Source: an uncultured Bacteroidota bacterium
GTDB lineage: Bacteria > Bacteroidota > Bacteroidia > Chitinophagales > S012-47
Direction of reading: 5' to 3'
Length of the DNA stretch: 9,307 nucleotides
Assembly: GCA_913062655.1 (NCBI GenBank)
Contig: CAJXXO010000086.1
Coordinates: forward strand, 1 to 9,307
The notes beneath the pieces were generated by a model. That model was not told where the DNA came from. It saw only the letters and a list, made by a program, of their open reading frames with translations, and did no database searches. Every line of letters begins with the position of its first letter. Positions within the stretch are counted from its first letter, which is position 1. Position numbers and translations under genes: made by a program. Of this stretch, positions 1-5,486 are shown one piece after another.

Positions 1-220
1 CGATGGTCGGCTCCGCCTGCATGGCCTCCCAGGCAAAGCCCGGACTACAAGCGCCCAGGATAGTGTAGCAAGACATGTCCTTGTCCAGTTTCTTCTTCAT
101 GGTAGCTTGCATATCGATCTCCGTGATGATACCGAAACCATGATCAGCCAACACGTTTCTGGTCCGCTCGACTGCTTCAACAAAGGGTAAGGATAGAGTT
201 TTAGAAAAGTAATAGCTCAT
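1..220 (-). CDS. DUF302 domain protein, N-terminal part (cut by left edge)
   Basis: The minus strand from the ATG at 220 reads MSYYFSKTLSLPF, then EAVERTRNVLADHGFG, TEIDMQATMKKKLD, YTILGACSPGFAWEAMQAEPTI, and runs off the left edge after about 73 residues with no stop. The pattern of an N-terminal 'F...T' strand, an amphipathic helix ending in HGFG(I)xTEID, a KKKLD segment and an ILGACxP...A..AEP block is that of the DUF302 family. These are small single-domain proteins of about 130 residues whose biochemical role is not established. The start is supported because the family begins right at this segment. An 18-bp dyad ends two bases before the ATG. The upstream secreted-protein gene lies on the same strand with a 62-bp gap, so cotranscription is possible. 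The family call is made from the visible motif pattern; no function is claimed. Confidence 0.85.
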   Translation of the reverse strand, partial: MSYYFSKTLSLPFVEAVERTRNVLADHGFGIITEIDMQATMKKKLDKDMSCYTILGACSPGFAWEAMQAEPTI

Positions 221-222
221 AG

Positions 223-240
223 TGCACGAATTTTCGTGCA
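223..240. promoter_or_regulatory. 18-bp inverted repeat just upstream of the DUF302 gene
   Basis: TGCACGAA (223-230) and TTCGTGCA (233-240) are perfect 8-bp inverted arms around a TT centre. The repeat ends two bases before the DUF302 start codon at 220. A second, smaller dyad follows at once: AAGCT (240-244) and AGCTT (247-251) around AC. The 2-bp centre fits a DNA-level operator better than an RNA hairpin, although a 6-bp stem with a 6-nt loop could form. There is no T-run on the minus strand after it, so it does not look like a terminator of the upstream gene. Confidence 0.45.
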
Positions 241-282
241 AGCTACAGCTTACAACATCCATTTCTGATGATGTAGATTACC

Positions 283-1299
283 CTATTGGGGCATGCCAAA
301 TACTACGATGAAAAAATTGGTCGCTGTCGGATTACCACTGGCATTAAAGGTGTTGATGTCGATACTATTGCCCAAATTGTTAGCGACAACGGCTGTTTCC
401 AAGCTATTTAGATCATAACAGGAAACAATAGGTATGGTATTCCCTGATGGTGAATTACTTAAGGTAACCCTGTACCTGCCTGTTCCCAGTAAAGTGGCAC
501 TACTTATCCCATATCCACCGGTAACTTGTCCACCCGATTGAATATAGCCATAGGCCAAGGGCATCGAATTGCCATACACGGTTTTTGGATCAGGGTTACT
601 TGTTGTACTATTGATCGTTAGCTGTTCTTCTACTATAACCCCATCTCCGTCATCATCGATGACTAATTTAGGTGGGTTACTGCTGGACAGGTTGTTGGCT
701 TGCATCACCCATTGCCCATCACTATTGGTATACACGAAATTTCGCTGGCCTCCATTTGCAAAGGCAATTATTGAATCTACCTGCAGTGCCTCTGGATCAC
801 CTATCTCAGGAAAGCTAACATTATTGATGTCCACTTGACCACTATTGGCATTGGCCAAGTCATTACCGGATCTATCCCAATCCGGATCGGTAAGCGCATC
901 AGCGGTATGGGCATGCTTGGCATATGGCACACTAACTAGTTCCGTAGTGCCCATATTAATGTAGCCGCTGCCTTCATCGATCTCTACTTGTAGAAAATGC
1001 GGTCCGGCCGGCCAGTCGATGGCACTCCAGGTGCCATTTAGCACGTTGCCACTACCGATCTCCAGGGTAAAGAGTCCGTAATCGTTTGTACTGGCATTGT
1101 GGGTTTCCTGGTAGACCAAAAGACCGGTTGGCGGAGGGTTGTTTTGCAGGATGGAAAATTTGACGGCTATATTTTCATTGGCTAATAGTTGCCCCCCAGC
1201 ATCCCTGGCTACTGCCTGATAGGAGATGCCTTGGTTCTGGGCCAATAAGCTGGTAGTTAGGAATACCAGCAACGCAATACTACAATAGCGAATAGACAT
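283..1299 (-). CDS. Secreted protein with Bacteroidota 'YQAVARD' N-terminal domain
   Basis: A 338-residue protein with a clear Sec signal peptide: Arg4, a hydrophobic core at about 6-19, and a likely cut after Ala20 (SLLA|QNQG). Residues 23-130 match the domain common in secreted Bacteroidota proteins: GISYQAVARDAGG, then a conserved NENIAVKFSIL strand, VYQETHNASTNDYGLFTLEIG, and an ...LVSVPYAKHAHTADAL ending that usually leads into a linker. Residues 140-230 form a low-complexity, Asn/Asp/Ser-rich linker with an acidic DDDGDG at 216-220. Residues 240-338 form a probable beta-rich C-terminal module (YGYIQSGG, GTGRYRVTLSN, FFIVVFG). I see no type IX secretion C-terminal domain and no lipobox, so after export it could be periplasmic or released. 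Function is unknown; an extracellular structural, adhesive or fibre-like role is only inference. Confidence 0.8.
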   Translation of the reverse strand: MSIRYCSIALLVFLTTSLLAQNQGISYQAVARDAGGQLLANENIAVKFSILQNNPPPTGLLVYQETHNASTNDYGLFTLEIGSGNVLNGTWSAIDWPAGPHFLQVEIDEGSGYINMGTTELVSVPYAKHAHTADALTDPDWDRSGNDLANANSGQVDINNVSFPEIGDPEALQVDSIIAFANGGQRNFVYTNSDGQWVMQANNLSSSNPPKLVIDDDGDGVIVEEQLTINSTTSNPDPKTVYGNSMPLAYGYIQSGGQVTGGYGISSATLLGTGRYRVTLSNSPSGNTIPIVSCYDLNSLETAVVANNLGNSIDINTFNASGNPTATNFFIVVFGMPQ

Positions 1300-1316
1300 G
1301 TCAAATGGATTAGTAC

Positions 1317-1360
1317 GCGTATAAATATACGCATACTTGATAATCAGGACGAAACAAAAG
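1317..1360 (-). promoter_or_regulatory. Candidate promoter with overlapping 16-bp dyad, secreted-protein gene
   Basis: Read on the minus strand, TTTG (1358-1355) is followed 25 bp later by TATATTTA (1329-1322), a one-base mismatch to the Bacteroidota -7 box TAnnTTTG. The spacer is longer than the usual 19-21 bp or so, so the -33 assignment is weak. The -7 candidate sits inside a perfect dyad, GCGTATA-AA-TATACGC (1317-1332), with 7-bp arms. A protein bound to the dyad would cover the promoter. The start codon is 17 bp downstream of the dyad. Confidence 0.35.
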
Positions 1361-1380
1361 ATTGTTGTAGTGCCGGGCGG

Positions 1381-2022
1381 TTAAAATAGCCCAAACAATT
1401 CTCCCTGCACCCGCTGCACGATGTCAGACAGATCATCCTGGTTATCTACGAAATTGCAGTCATCCACATTGATGATAAGCAGGCGACCCTCTTTATAGGT
1501 TTTGATCCATCCTTCGTAATACTCATTTAGTCTGCGGAGATAGTCGAGGCGAAGGTTTTCTTCATATTCACGACCCCGCTTTTGAATTTGGTCCACCAGT
1601 TTGGGAATACTGGCGCGCAGATAGATCAAAAGGTCAGGTGCTTCTACCAGGGAATTGATGGTTTGAAATATGGAGCGATAATTTTCAAAGTCTCGCGTAC
1701 TCATGAGGCCCATGGCATGGAGGTTGGGCGCGAAGATGTGGGCATCCTCATATATGGTACGATCCTGGATGACCGTTTTCTCCCCTTGTTTAATGTCCAG
1801 GATTTGACGGAAGCGATTGTTCAGGAAGTAGATCTGCAGGTTAAAGGACCACCGGGGCATATCCTGGTAAAAATCATAGAGGTAGGGGTTATTCTCTACA
1901 TCTTCGTAGTGAGGCTCCCAGCTAAAGTTTTTCGCCAGTTTGGTGGTCAAGGTGGTTTTCCCTGAGCCAATATTGCCGGCAATAGCGATATGCTTGATCT
2001 TAGGTCCGTTTTGTTCTTCCAT
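1381..2022 (-). CDS. Deoxynucleoside kinase (dNK/dCK-dGK family)
   Basis: A 213-residue cytosolic kinase that transfers the gamma-phosphate of ATP to the 5'-OH of a deoxynucleoside in the salvage pathway. Visible motifs: P-loop GNIGSGKTT (16-24); helix with PRWSFNLQIYFLNNRF (56-71), whose Q63 corresponds to the base-contacting Gln of the family; the DRT motif QDRTIYEDAHIF (86-97), which holds the catalytic base region and nucleoside-binding Arg; and the Arg-rich LID KRGREYEE (148-155). The length is normal for bacterial dNKs (about 200-225). The start follows trpS by 24 bp on the same strand, so the two are probably cotranscribed. I cannot tell from sequence alone whether dA, dG or dC is preferred. 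No terminator with a T-tract is visible after the stop. Confidence 0.93.
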   Translation of the reverse strand: MEEQNGPKIKHIAIAGNIGSGKTTLTTKLAKNFSWEPHYEDVENNPYLYDFYQDMPRWSFNLQIYFLNNRFRQILDIKQGEKTVIQDRTIYEDAHIFAPNLHAMGLMSTRDFENYRSIFQTINSLVEAPDLLIYLRASIPKLVDQIQKRGREYEENLRLDYLRRLNEYYEGWIKTYKEGRLLIINVDDCNFVDNQDDLSDIVQRVQGELFGLF

Positions 2023-2046
2023 GGTTATTCGCTTCTACATTTGAAA

Positions 2047-3039
2047 TTAATACCCCAACCCGATGATTTCCTTTACGCCCTCTAATGTTTCTCTTGCCGT
2101 CTGGCGTGCTTTCTCGGCACCGGCTCTACGAATATTCCTAATGAAATCCGGTTGGGCATCCAACTCGGCTATTCGCTCACGAATAGGCGCAGTAAAGGCA
2201 ATGATGTCTTCCGCCAATTGTACTTTGAGGTCGCCATATCGAATAGAACAATCGGCATAGGCATCCCGAAACTGCTGCACGGTTTCAGGAGCAGAGACGG
2301 CATCCATCAAGGCAAAGAGGTTGGCCACCGGCTCAGAAGGGGTGCTGTTTGGTTCGGTAGGACCGGCATCCGTTACCGCCCGCTTCACCTTCTTGGTAAT
2401 TGACTTGGGGTCTTCTCCCAGGTAGACGGCATTATTCGCCCCCTCAGATTTACCCATTTTGCCACTGCCATCCAAGCCGGGAATCTTTACCAATTGCCCT
2501 CCAAAGTTGAAGGCCTCCGGCTCGGGGAAAAAGTCGGTTTGGTATAGGTGGTTAAAGCGGTTAACAAAATTGCGTGTCATCTCCAGGTGCTGTTCCTGGT
2601 CTTTGCCCACCGGCACTTTGGCGGCCCGGTGAATGATGATATCCACCGACATAAGCACCGGGTAGGTGAGGAGTCCGGCATTCACATTATTCGGTTGCTT
2701 TCGGGCCTTTTCCTTAAAGGTGACCACTCTTTCCAGCTCGCCCTTGTAGGCCAGCATATTAAATATGAGGTAAAGCTGTGGTATCTCTTCGAGGTCGCTC
2801 TGTACAAATAAGGTGGCTTTTTCCGGGTCTACTCCACAAGCTATCAATTCCGTCAATAGGCGGTTGACATTGGCTTGCAAGTCATCTGCCTTTGGGTGGG
2901 TCGTTAAAGAGTGCAGATCTGCCACGAAAAAACGACAATCATACTCCTCTTGCATCCGGATAAAATTCCGCACGGCACCGAAGTAATTCCCCAAGTGCAG
3001 CGGACCTGTTGGACGTATTCCACTCACCACCTTTTCCAT
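2047..3039 (-). CDS. trpS: Tryptophan--tRNA ligase (TrpRS)
   Basis: Charges tRNA-Trp with tryptophan using ATP; cytosolic class I synthetase. From the chosen ATG at 3039 it is 330 residues, the usual bacterial TrpRS length. Motifs: VVSGIRPTGPLHLGNYFG at residues 4-21 (the HIGH-type signature is PLHLGN); ADLHSLTT at 40-47; PVGKDQEQHLEMTRN at 143-157, the PVGxDQ motif near the adenylate site; and KMGKS at 194-198 in place of KMSKS. An in-frame ATG 14 codons upstream (3081) would add MRHIAKIAFCIFGR, which is unlike TrpRS N-termini and would overlap the divergent plsC promoter, so I rejected it. It is divergent from plsC across only 33 bp and is followed by the deoxynucleoside kinase gene 24 bp downstream. 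Confidence 0.96.
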   Translation of the reverse strand: MEKVVSGIRPTGPLHLGNYFGAVRNFIRMQEEYDCRFFVADLHSLTTHPKADDLQANVNRLLTELIACGVDPEKATLFVQSDLEEIPQLYLIFNMLAYKGELERVVTFKEKARKQPNNVNAGLLTYPVLMSVDIIIHRAAKVPVGKDQEQHLEMTRNFVNRFNHLYQTDFFPEPEAFNFGGQLVKIPGLDGSGKMGKSEGANNAVYLGEDPKSITKKVKRAVTDAGPTEPNSTPSEPVANLFALMDAVSAPETVQQFRDAYADCSIRYGDLKVQLAEDIIAFTAPIRERIAELDAQPDFIRNIRRAGAEKARQTARETLEGVKEIIGLGY

Positions 3040-3044
3040 GCGCC

Positions 3045-3052
3045 CAAAAATA
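3045..3052 (-). promoter_or_regulatory. -7 box (TATTTTTG) for trpS
   Basis: On the minus strand TATTTTTG is an exact match to the Bacteroidota -7 consensus TAnnTTTG. Only five bases (3040-3044) separate it from the trpS ATG, so transcription would start at or within a base or two of the start codon. No TTG lies at the usual 19-21 bp upstream; the nearest is 26 bp away (3079-3081), so the -33 element is weak. Confidence 0.5.
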
Positions 3053-3060
3053 CAAAAAGC

Positions 3061-3068
3061 TATTTTTG
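3061..3068 (+). promoter_or_regulatory. -7 box (TATTTTTG) for plsC-ABC operon
   Basis: An exact TAnnTTTG match on the plus strand and the mirror image of the trpS box, 8 bp away. It lies four bases before the proposed GTG start of the acyltransferase gene. No good -33 TTG is visible at the expected spacing. The symmetrical arrangement means the two polymerases would compete for overlapping DNA. Confidence 0.45.
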
Positions 3069-3072
3069 CGAT

Positions 3073-3837
3073 GTGCCGCAACTACCGAAAATCGTGCGTT
3101 TCCTGTGGGTGATCTATTTCTACACGGTCTTTGCCACAGGCGTAATAATTCTATTCCCATTCTTTTGGTGGGGCATGCGTAAGCCCAGTCGCTATCCGCT
3201 GGTGCACCGGGTACGGAGTTATGGCTGCTCTGTGGTGCTTTGGCTTACGGGCGTTCGCCCTGTTGTGGAATATAAACCCCCTTTCGACTGGCCCCCGCAG
3301 TATATCATGGTAGGCAATCACACCTCACTGTTTGATGTAGTAGTAGGGGCTACACTAAGTCGCAGAGAATTACTCTTTCTCGGTAAAGCCGAATTGAAGA
3401 AGGTACCCCTGCTGGGCTATTTTTTCCGACACATGGATGTACCAGTGTACCGCAAGAGCAAGGAAGGGGCTCGATTGTCCTATCAATTGGCGGGTAAGCA
3501 TTTGGATAGGGGGGCTAATCTGATCGTATTCCCGGAGGCTACCACTTCCAAGTATGCGCCAAAATTGTTAAATTTTAAAAAGGGCGCTTTCAAAATGGCG
3601 GCAGAAAGAGGGATTCCCATTGTACCTGTTACATTTGTAGATAACTGGTGGCGGTATCATTATGATGAACCGTGGAATGGCCGGCCCGGTCGACTGCGCA
3701 TTCTCATTCACCCGCCTCAGTATCCAAAAGGAGAGGGCGATGCTGCTGCTGACGCGTTGTCCGATCAAATTCACCAAAGGATGACACGAGATATGCAACA
3801 ATACTTTCCTGACCATCCGATTTGGCAAGAACGATAG
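3073..3837 (+). CDS. PlsC-like 1-acyl-sn-glycerol-3-phosphate acyltransferase
   Basis: A membrane-bound lysophospholipid acyltransferase (LPLAT family), predicted to make phosphatidic acid from lysophosphatidic acid. With the GTG at 3073 it is 254 residues: a hydrophobic N-terminal segment (about 9-33), the HxxxxD catalytic motif NHTSLFD (82-88, His83 and Asp88), FLGKAELKKVPLLGYFF with MDVPVYR (102-127), FPEATTS (153-159) in place of the FPEG(T)R block, and IPIVPV (181-186). The open frame extends upstream to an ATG at 2911, but those 54 codons are antisense to trpS and look nothing like an acyltransferase N-terminus; no ATG occurs between, so GTG 3073 (or GTG 3094) is the likely start. It is followed after 3 bp by the ABC ATPase gene, a tight operon. 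Aminolipid or ornithine-lipid O-acyltransferases share these motifs, so the exact acceptor is uncertain. Confidence 0.88.
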   Translation: MPQLPKIVRFLWVIYFYTVFATGVIILFPFFWWGMRKPSRYPLVHRVRSYGCSVVLWLTGVRPVVEYKPPFDWPPQYIMVGNHTSLFDVVVGATLSRRELLFLGKAELKKVPLLGYFFRHMDVPVYRKSKEGARLSYQLAGKHLDRGANLIVFPEATTSKYAPKLLNFKKGAFKMAAERGIPIVPVTFVDNWWRYHYDEPWNGRPGRLRILIHPPQYPKGEGDAAADALSDQIHQRMTRDMQQYFPDHPIWQER

Positions 3838-3840
3838 ATT

Positions 3841-4551
3841 ATGGATCCGAACACCGTCATTCAGTTGGATAAAGTAAGCAAGGATTATGTACTGGGAAAG
3901 GTAATCATTCCCGCCCTGAAGGGTATTTCGCTTGCTATTCATCGCAATGAATATGTGGCTTTGATGGGCCCTTCCGGGTCCGGAAAGTCAACCCTAATGA
4001 ACGTAGTCGGATGCCTTGATACCGCTACAGCCGGAACGTATGTGTTGAATGGCCAGGATGTCAGTCACTTATCGGATGATGAATTGGCAGAAATCCGTAA
4101 CCGCGAGATCGGTTTTGTTTTTCAGACTTTCAATCTGCTACCTCGCCTCTCTGCGCTTGAAAATGTAGCCTTACCCTTGGTGTATTCCGGTGTATCCAAG
4201 AAGGATCGTATTCGAAGAGCAGAAGAGGTGCTTGACCAGGTAGGGTTGGCAGATCGAATGGATCACAAACCCAATGAATTATCGGGTGGTCAGCGACAAA
4301 GAGTAGCTGTGGCCCGAGCGCTCGTTACAAATCCTTCTATCATTCTGGCCGATGAACCTACCGGTAACCTGGATACGAAAACATCCTACGAAATCATGGC
4401 CCTGTTTGAAGAAATTTATAATGCAGGTAACACCGTCATAATAGTAACACACGAAGAGGACATTGCACACTACACCCGCAGAATTGTAAGGCTACGTGAT
4501 GGCTACATCGAATCCGATGAAGTAAACGAAGAAGTGTCCACACTATCTTGA
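3841..4551 (+). CDS. ABC transporter ATPase, LolD/MacB type
   Basis: A 236-residue nucleotide-binding subunit of the MacB/LolD/FtsE class, which energises permeases that work on lipoproteins, peptides or the envelope rather than classical importers. Complete motif set: Walker A GPSGSGKST (43-51), Q-loop FVFQTFNLL (92-100), signature LSGGQRQRVAVARAL (147-161), Walker B IILADEPTGNLD (167-178, catalytic Glu172), and H-loop VTHEE (202-206). The 'EPTGNLD' and 'RNREIGFVFQTFNLLPRLSALENV' wording is typical of this class. It starts 3 bp after the acyltransferase stop. No permease adjoins it; a MacB/FtsX-like permease occurs 2.9 kb downstream on the same strand and is a possible partner. The C-terminal tail (IESDEVNEEVSTLS) is acidic and not part of the core fold. 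Confidence 0.95.
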   Translation: MDPNTVIQLDKVSKDYVLGKVIIPALKGISLAIHRNEYVALMGPSGSGKSTLMNVVGCLDTATAGTYVLNGQDVSHLSDDELAEIRNREIGFVFQTFNLLPRLSALENVALPLVYSGVSKKDRIRRAEEVLDQVGLADRMDHKPNELSGGQRQRVAVARALVTNPSIILADEPTGNLDTKTSYEIMALFEEIYNAGNTVIIVTHEEDIAHYTRRIVRLRDGYIESDEVNEEVSTLS

Positions 4552-4572
4552 TGCTTTCATGAACTTATTTCC

Positions 4573-4627
4573 GTCTTCCGATATAATATAGCTACGATTT
4601 CAAGGCATTAGCTATTAAACGGAAGAC
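4573..4627 (+). promoter_or_regulatory. Nested inverted repeat abutting the adenosyltransferase start codon
   Basis: The outer arms GTCTTCCG (4573-4580) and CGGAAGAC (4620-4627) are perfectly complementary over 8 bp, and the second arm ends directly before the ATG. Inside lie ATAGCTA (4588-4594) and TAGCTAT (4609-4615), a second perfect 7-bp pair with a 14-nt apical loop. In RNA the whole would fold as a two-tier stem with a 7/4 internal loop that buries the purine-rich GGAAG in front of the start. No long T-run follows, so it is not an intrinsic terminator. It is far too short to be a cobalamin riboswitch. Confidence 0.45.
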
Positions 4628-5176
4628 ATGAAGATCTACACAAAGAAAGGAGATACCGGTACAACCGCTTTGTTTGGCGGTACACGCGTACCCAAACATC
4701 ATCTACGCATTGAGTCCTACGGTACAGTAGACGAGTTGAATGCTTATGTGGGGTTATTAGCCGATCAGGACATAGAGGAACACTACAAAAAGGTGCTGCG
4801 CGAAATTCAGGACCGGTTGTTTACGATTGGTTCCAATCTCGCTGCTGATCCCAGCAAGGACAATTTGATTACACCAGATATTCGTGGTACTGATATTGCC
4901 TTACTGGAAGAGGAAATGGACACCATGGATGCGGCACTACCTGAATTGAAGAATTTTATTTTGCCAGGTGGTCATACTATTGTATCCTATAGTCACCTCG
5001 CCCGTTGTGTATGCAGAAGGGCAGAGCGGCAGGCGGTGGCCTTGAAGGAAGTGTCACCGGTGCCGGATGAGGTGATACAATATTTGAATCGATTGAGCGA
5101 TTACTTGTTTGTGCTAGGGCGCAAACTAGCCCAGGATCAGGGTGTCCAGGAAGTTGTCTGGAGCCCCAGAAAATAA
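4628..5176 (+). CDS. PduO-type corrinoid (cob(I)alamin) adenosyltransferase
   Basis: Transfers the 5'-deoxyadenosyl group of ATP to cob(I)alamin or cob(I)yrinate a,c-diamide, giving adenosylcobalamin for B12-dependent enzymes; a cytosolic trimer in this family. The 182-residue length is usual. Motifs: TKKGDTGTTALFGGTRVPK (5-23), the N-terminal ATP-binding loop; ESYGTVDELNAYVG (29-42); FILPGG (110-115); the Arg-rich ARCVCRRAER (125-134), with the Arg that contacts ATP; and YLNRLSDYLFVLGR (152-165), with the Asn-Arg-Leu-Ser-Asp block of the active site. It lies 76 bp after the ABC ATPase gene, and a nested inverted repeat fills most of that gap. No other cobalamin gene is nearby, which suits a salvage enzyme. 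The CobA and EutT types are unrelated in sequence and are excluded by these motifs. Confidence 0.95.
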   Translation: MKIYTKKGDTGTTALFGGTRVPKHHLRIESYGTVDELNAYVGLLADQDIEEHYKKVLREIQDRLFTIGSNLAADPSKDNLITPDIRGTDIALLEEEMDTMDAALPELKNFILPGGHTIVSYSHLARCVCRRAERQAVALKEVSPVPDEVIQYLNRLSDYLFVLGRKLAQDQGVQEVVWSPRK

Positions 5177-5186
5177 AGGATTTCAG

Positions 5187-5200
5187 GATTGTTGACAATC
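5187..5200. repeat. 14-bp dyad upstream of the DUF2795 promoter
   Basis: GATTGT and ACAATC are perfect 6-bp inverted arms around TG. The dyad lies 10 bp after the adenosyltransferase stop and 14 bp before the -33 element of the next gene, so it could be an upstream operator. Dyads with 6-bp arms are expected a few times by chance in a window of this size, so this is only a weak candidate. Confidence 0.2.
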
Positions 5201-5214
5201 GACTTAAATCACCC

Positions 5215-5244
5215 TTGTGTAATTGAAGTATTCTTATATTTTTG
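5215..5244 (+). promoter_or_regulatory. Canonical Bacteroidota promoter for the DUF2795 gene
   Basis: TTG (5215-5217), a 19-bp spacer, then TATTTTTG (5237-5244). This is an exact match to the Bacteroidota primary-sigma pattern, in both boxes and spacing, and is the best promoter in the window. The predicted start site a few bases downstream gives a leader of roughly 15 nt before the ATG at 5265. Confidence 0.7.
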
Positions 5245-5264
5245 CGGAATCTTAAAACGCTTAT

Positions 5265-5486
5265 ATGTATTGGACGCTAGAACTGGCAGCTGCACTTGAA
5301 GATGCACCTTGGCCATCCACCAAGGACGAGCTGATCGACTACGCGATTCGCTCAGGTGCACCGATTGAGGTGATTGAAAACCTGCAGGAATTGGAAGACG
5401 AAGGTGAGCTGTACGAAGGCATTGATGATATTTGGCCCGATTACCCAACGCAGGATGATTTCTTCTTTAATGAAGATGAATATTAG
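5265..5486 (+). CDS. Small acidic DUF2795 family protein
   Basis: A 73-residue soluble protein, strongly acidic in its second half. It reads MYWTLELAAALEDAPWPSTK, then DELIDYAIRSGAPIEVIENLQELEDEG, and ends IWPDYPTQDDFFFNEDEY. The 'APWPxTKDELIDYAxRxGAPxEVxENLQ' block is the DUF2795 signature, and this short version with the FFFNEDEY tail is, as far as I recall, widespread and well conserved across Bacteroidota. No function is established for it; no signal peptide, membrane segment or metal motif is visible. It has its own strong promoter and is probably monocistronic. Its TAG stop overlaps the ispD TAA stop by two bases (shared bases 5484-5485). A hairpin inside ispD, 140 bp past the stop, is its best terminator candidate. 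Confidence 0.9.
   Translation: MYWTLELAAALEDAPWPSTKDELIDYAIRSGAPIEVIENLQELEDEGELYEGIDDIWPDYPTQDDFFFNEDEY

Noticed and set aside
1019..1037. Hairpin ATGGCAC-N5-GTGCCAT inside the secreted-protein gene
   Set aside because: It has 7-bp arms in coding sequence, no T-tract and no link to a gene end. About one such repeat is expected by chance in a window of this size.
2911..3072. 54-codon N-terminal extension of the plsC frame, starting at ATG 2911
   Set aside because: It is the antisense of the well-conserved trpS 5' region, has no similarity to acyltransferase N-termini, and would put the promoter inside trpS.
3040..3081. 14-codon upstream extension of trpS (ATG at 3081)
   Set aside because: TrpRS proteins begin right at MEKVVSGIRPTG. 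The extension would cover the -7 boxes and overlap the plsC start.
4552..4627. Cobalamin riboswitch before the adenosyltransferase gene
   Set aside because: The gap is only 76 bp, and no B12-box-like sequence or multi-helix core is visible. Known cobalamin riboswitches are about 200 nt.
5307..5327. CCTTGG/CCAAGG inverted repeat in the DUF2795 gene as an ispD terminator
   Set aside because: It has only 6-bp arms, is not followed by T residues on the minus strand, and encodes the conserved APWPSTKDE segment.
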